Assembly (NCBI GenBank): GCA_027592975.1
Contig: JAQCJS010000046.1
Location: 1-7,417 of the forward strand
Length of the DNA stretch: 7,417 bases
Source: Chloroflexota bacterium
GTDB lineage: Bacteria > Chloroflexota > Dehalococcoidia > UBA2979
Direction: 5' to 3'
Shown here: positions 5,865 through 7,417 of the stretch, piece by piece
How positions within the stretch are numbered: position 1 is the first letter of the stretch
Layout of the letters: the number at the start of each line of letters is the position of its first letter
Program-made: the position numbers and the translations under genes
The notes under the pieces: generated by a model
Told to the model about the DNA's origin: nothing
The model's input: only the letters and a program-made list of their open reading frames with translations
The model's database searches: none

Positions 5865-7301
5865 CTACCGCGCCTGTGCGGCGCGCGACTGCGCGCGGCG
5901 CGCCAGGCCTTCGGCCAGCGTCTGGAAGATCCGCCGGTGCACGGGGATCAGCGCGATCCAGTACAGCAGCCCCCAGAGCCCGGCCGGGTGGAAGTAGGCG
6001 GTCGCCGTGATGCGCGTGCGCCCCTCATCGATTGGCGTGGCCTCCAGTTCGAGCACGGCCGTGCCGGGGACGCGCATCTCCGCGACAAGCGTGAGCCGGC
6101 GGCCCGGCTCCATCGCCGCGACGCGCCACCAATCGATCGTGTCGCCGGTGCGCACCTCCGTGGGGTGTCGGCGCCCGCGGCGCATCCCCGGCCCCCCGAC
6201 GGCGCGATCCAGGATGCCGCGCATGCGCCACAGCCAGTCGTACGAGGGCCAGCCCGCGCGCCCGCCCACCGACGCGATCGCGCTCCACGCGGCATCGAGA
6301 GGCACATCCACCTCGACCGAGGCGCCCGCGCTGCGCGAGTAGTACGCGATGTCCGGCCGCTGTCCGCGGTAGGCCATGGCGCCCTCGGTCCAGCGGGCGG
6401 GCACAGCCTCAGACTGCTCCAGTTCCAGCGCGCGGCGCACCGCCTCCGCATAGCTGCGCAGTTCGATCGGGATCAGCGCGCGGATCGCGGCATCGTCCGC
6501 GAGCAGGTCGTGGCGCAGCCCCTCGATCAGCGGGCGAGCGACGTTCGCGGGGACGGCCGTGACCAGATCCAGCCAGTAGGAGGACAGGCGGGGCGTGAGA
6601 ACCGGCACCGGGATGATGGTGATCCGCCGCCCCGTGGTGACGCGGGCGAACTCCTGCATCATGTCGGCGTAGGAGAGCACCTCCGGCCCGCCAACATCGA
6701 ACGTCCGCCCCGCGGCGGCCGGTTCCTCGGCGACGCGGACGAGGTACTCCAGCAGGTCGTCCAGCGCGATCGGCTGGGTGCGGGATCGCACCCAGCGGGG
6801 CGTCACCATGACTGGCAGGTGGAAGGCGAGGTCGCGGATCACCTCGAAGGCCGCGCTGCCCGCCCCCACGATGATCCCGGCGCGCAACTCCGTCACCGGG
6901 ATCGGCCCGTCCCGCAGGATCTCGCCGGTCTCGGCGCGCGACTCCAGGTGCGCGGAGGTGTCGCCGGGCGGCTGGAGGCCGCCGAGATAGACGATGCGGC
7001 GCACGCCAGCGCGCTCTGCGGCGCGTCGAACGTTCCTCGCCCCCGCCCGGTCGAGCCGCGGGAAGTCCGCGCCGCTGCCCATGGAGTGGACGAGATAGTA
7101 GAGCGTGTCCGCCCCCGCGAGCGCCGCGTCCAGCGTCTCCGGCCGCAGCACGTCCGCCGCGACGCACTCGACGCCCCAGCCGCGCGCCTCGAGCGCGGGG
7201 AGGTTGCGCGCGACCGCACGCACCTCCACCCCCCGTGCGGCGAGGCGCGGCACCAGGTGGCTGCCGATGTATCCGCTGGCTCCGAGGATGACCGCCCGCA
7301 T
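5865..7301 (-). CDS. NAD(P)-binding SDR/DUF2867 fusion protein, YbjT-like
   Basis: This 478-residue two-domain protein has the same architecture and nearly the same length as E. coli YbjT. The N-terminal half (about 1-300) is an atypical/extended SDR NAD(P)-binding domain: GASGYIGSHLV (7-17), Asp50 in the VAADV strand, YYLVHSMG (68-75) and YLGGLQP (105-111). The usual catalytic Tyr-x3-Lys is not evident, so it may bind rather than catalyse, or act differently. The C-terminal half (about 325-465) is DUF2867, with PSYDWLWRMRGILDR (352-366), GDTIDWWRV (386-394), and a hydrophobic stretch AGLWGLLYWIALIPVHRRIF (440-459) that could sit on or in the membrane. The start is ATG at 7301, with GGGAG 4 bases upstream. 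It is the first gene of the operon, with the control region directly upstream. Function is unknown in the family; a small lipid-like or quinone-like ligand is inferred. Confidence 0.88.
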   Translation of the reverse strand: MRAVILGASGYIGSHLVPRLAARGVEVRAVARNLPALEARGWGVECVAADVLRPETLDAALAGADTLYYLVHSMGSGADFPRLDRAGARNVRRAAERAGVRRIVYLGGLQPPGDTSAHLESRAETGEILRDGPIPVTELRAGIIVGAGSAAFEVIRDLAFHLPVMVTPRWVRSRTQPIALDDLLEYLVRVAEEPAAAGRTFDVGGPEVLSYADMMQEFARVTTGRRITIIPVPVLTPRLSSYWLDLVTAVPANVARPLIEGLRHDLLADDAAIRALIPIELRSYAEAVRRALELEQSEAVPARWTEGAMAYRGQRPDIAYYSRSAGASVEVDVPLDAAWSAIASVGGRAGWPSYDWLWRMRGILDRAVGGPGMRRGRRHPTEVRTGDTIDWWRVAAMEPGRRLTLVAEMRVPGTAVLELEATPIDEGRTRITATAYFHPAGLWGLLYWIALIPVHRRIFQTLAEGLARRAQSRAAQAR

Positions 7302-7305
7302 GGCA

Positions 7306-7310
7306 CTCCC
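7306..7310 (-). promoter_or_regulatory. Ribosome binding site GGGAG of the YbjT-like gene
   Basis: Read on the - strand, GGGAG precedes the ATG at 7301 by 4 bases. This is slightly short but acceptable, and it supports the start placed directly before the Rossmann fold. Confidence 0.5.
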
Positions 7311-7313
7311 GGT

Positions 7314-7332
7314 TCACGATCGAGTCACGATC
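7314..7332. repeat. Direct repeat TCACGATC, 11-bp period
   Basis: The octamer TCACGATC occurs twice with a 3-base spacer, so the copies start 11 bp apart and would face the same side of the helix. The pair lies 13-31 bases upstream of the YbjT-like start, a position where a repressor could block transcription or translation initiation. It overlaps the inverted repeat at 7328-7347. No known operator is recognised. Confidence 0.45.
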
Positions 7333-7347
7333 CAGTATTGCGGATCG
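7328..7347. repeat. Inverted repeat CGATCC-N8-GGATCG
   Basis: Six-base arms flank the AT-rich octamer AGTATTGC in the operon's upstream region. The geometry suits either a dimeric regulator site or a small hairpin in the leader transcript. There is no T-tract, so it is not a terminator. The sequence is short enough that chance cannot be excluded. Confidence 0.35.
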
Positions 7348-7394
7348 ACGCCCCACTGATGAGGGTGATCGCGGTGTCGTTCGGGCCGCCGGAC

Positions 7395-7406
7395 GGACTT
7401 ATGTCC
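7395..7406. promoter_or_regulatory. DosR/NarL-like palindrome GGACTTATGTCC
   Basis: GGAC-TTAT-GTCC is an inverted repeat with 4-base arms, close to the core of the DosR/DevR box of actinobacteria (GGGACT-WW-AGTCCC consensus). It differs by lacking the outer G/C pair and in one inner position. It sits about 94-105 bases upstream of the operon start, a usual distance for an activator site. Binding by a DosR- or NarL-family response regulator is inference from the motif alone. Confidence 0.3.
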
Positions 7407-7417
7407 TCGCGAAAGTG

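Larger units (their letters stand above)
7302..7417 (-). promoter_or_regulatory. Upstream control region of the four-gene operon
   Basis: These 116 bases lie upstream of the first gene of the - strand operon and are less GC-rich than the coding regions. They hold three small structures: two copies of TCACGATC (+ strand, 7314-7321 and 7325-7332) spaced by 11 bp, an inverted repeat CGATCC-N8-GGATCG (7328-7347), and a palindrome GGACTTATGTCC (7395-7406). No textbook -35/-10 pair can be assigned with confidence. CAATACT (- strand, about 7335-7341) is the most AT-rich element and the only weak -10 candidate. The upstream neighbour is outside the window, so I cannot tell whether the promoter is shared with a divergent gene. 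Confidence 0.4.

Noticed and set aside
7401..7417. Possible start of a divergent + strand gene at ATG 7401, after GGACGGA
   Set aside because: Only five codons remain before the window edge and the purine run is a weak ribosome site, so it cannot be supported.
1..7417. CRISPR array, tRNA/rRNA, insertion sequence or phage genes
   Set aside because: No regularly spaced repeats, no tRNA-like fold, no transposase or integrase motifs and no terminal inverted repeats were seen on either strand.

Overview
This window comes from a very GC-rich bacterial chromosome (strong G/C bias at third codon positions, several GTG starts, no introns, no mobile-element genes). The long form of NhaA and the DHRS12-type dehydrogenase would fit a high-GC lineage such as Chloroflexota or Actinomycetota. 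This is inference from protein style only; no marker gene fixes the taxon.

Layout: (1) Positions 1-409 hold no intact gene. They contain short, mutually out-of-frame stretches with coding-like base composition that may be the decayed 3' end of a transporter gene. (2) On the + strand, 410-1783 encodes an NhaA-type Na+/H+ antiporter, followed 18 bases later by a D-2-hydroxyacid dehydrogenase (1802-2821), probably on the same transcript. (3) On the - strand, four tightly packed genes run from 7301 down to 2829 and converge on the dehydrogenase with only 7 bases between the stop codons. In transcription order they are a YbjT-like NAD(P)-binding/DUF2867 fusion protein, a DHRS12-like short-chain dehydrogenase, a COG2907-type FAD-dependent amine-oxidase-like protein, and a DUF1365 protein. 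The junctions are a 5-base gap, a TAGTG stop/start overlap and a GTGA stop/start overlap, so the genes are very likely one translationally coupled operon. (4) The 116 bases upstream of that operon (7302-7417) carry a direct repeat, an inverted repeat and a palindrome resembling a DosR/NarL-type box, which makes it the likely control region.

Working together: the - strand operon contains the FAD-protein/DUF1365 pair that in many bacteria sits beside a cyclopropane-fatty-acid-synthase-like methyltransferase. That setting is linked to membrane fatty-acid modification and oxidative or photo-oxidative stress. Here the methyltransferase is missing from the window and two NAD(P)-binding proteins share the operon, so a lipid- or quinone-directed redox pathway is a reasonable but unproven guess. 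The + strand pair combines sodium/pH homeostasis with 2-keto-acid reduction and has no obvious shared pathway. Nothing in the window looks like a defence system, CRISPR array, RNA gene or insertion sequence.
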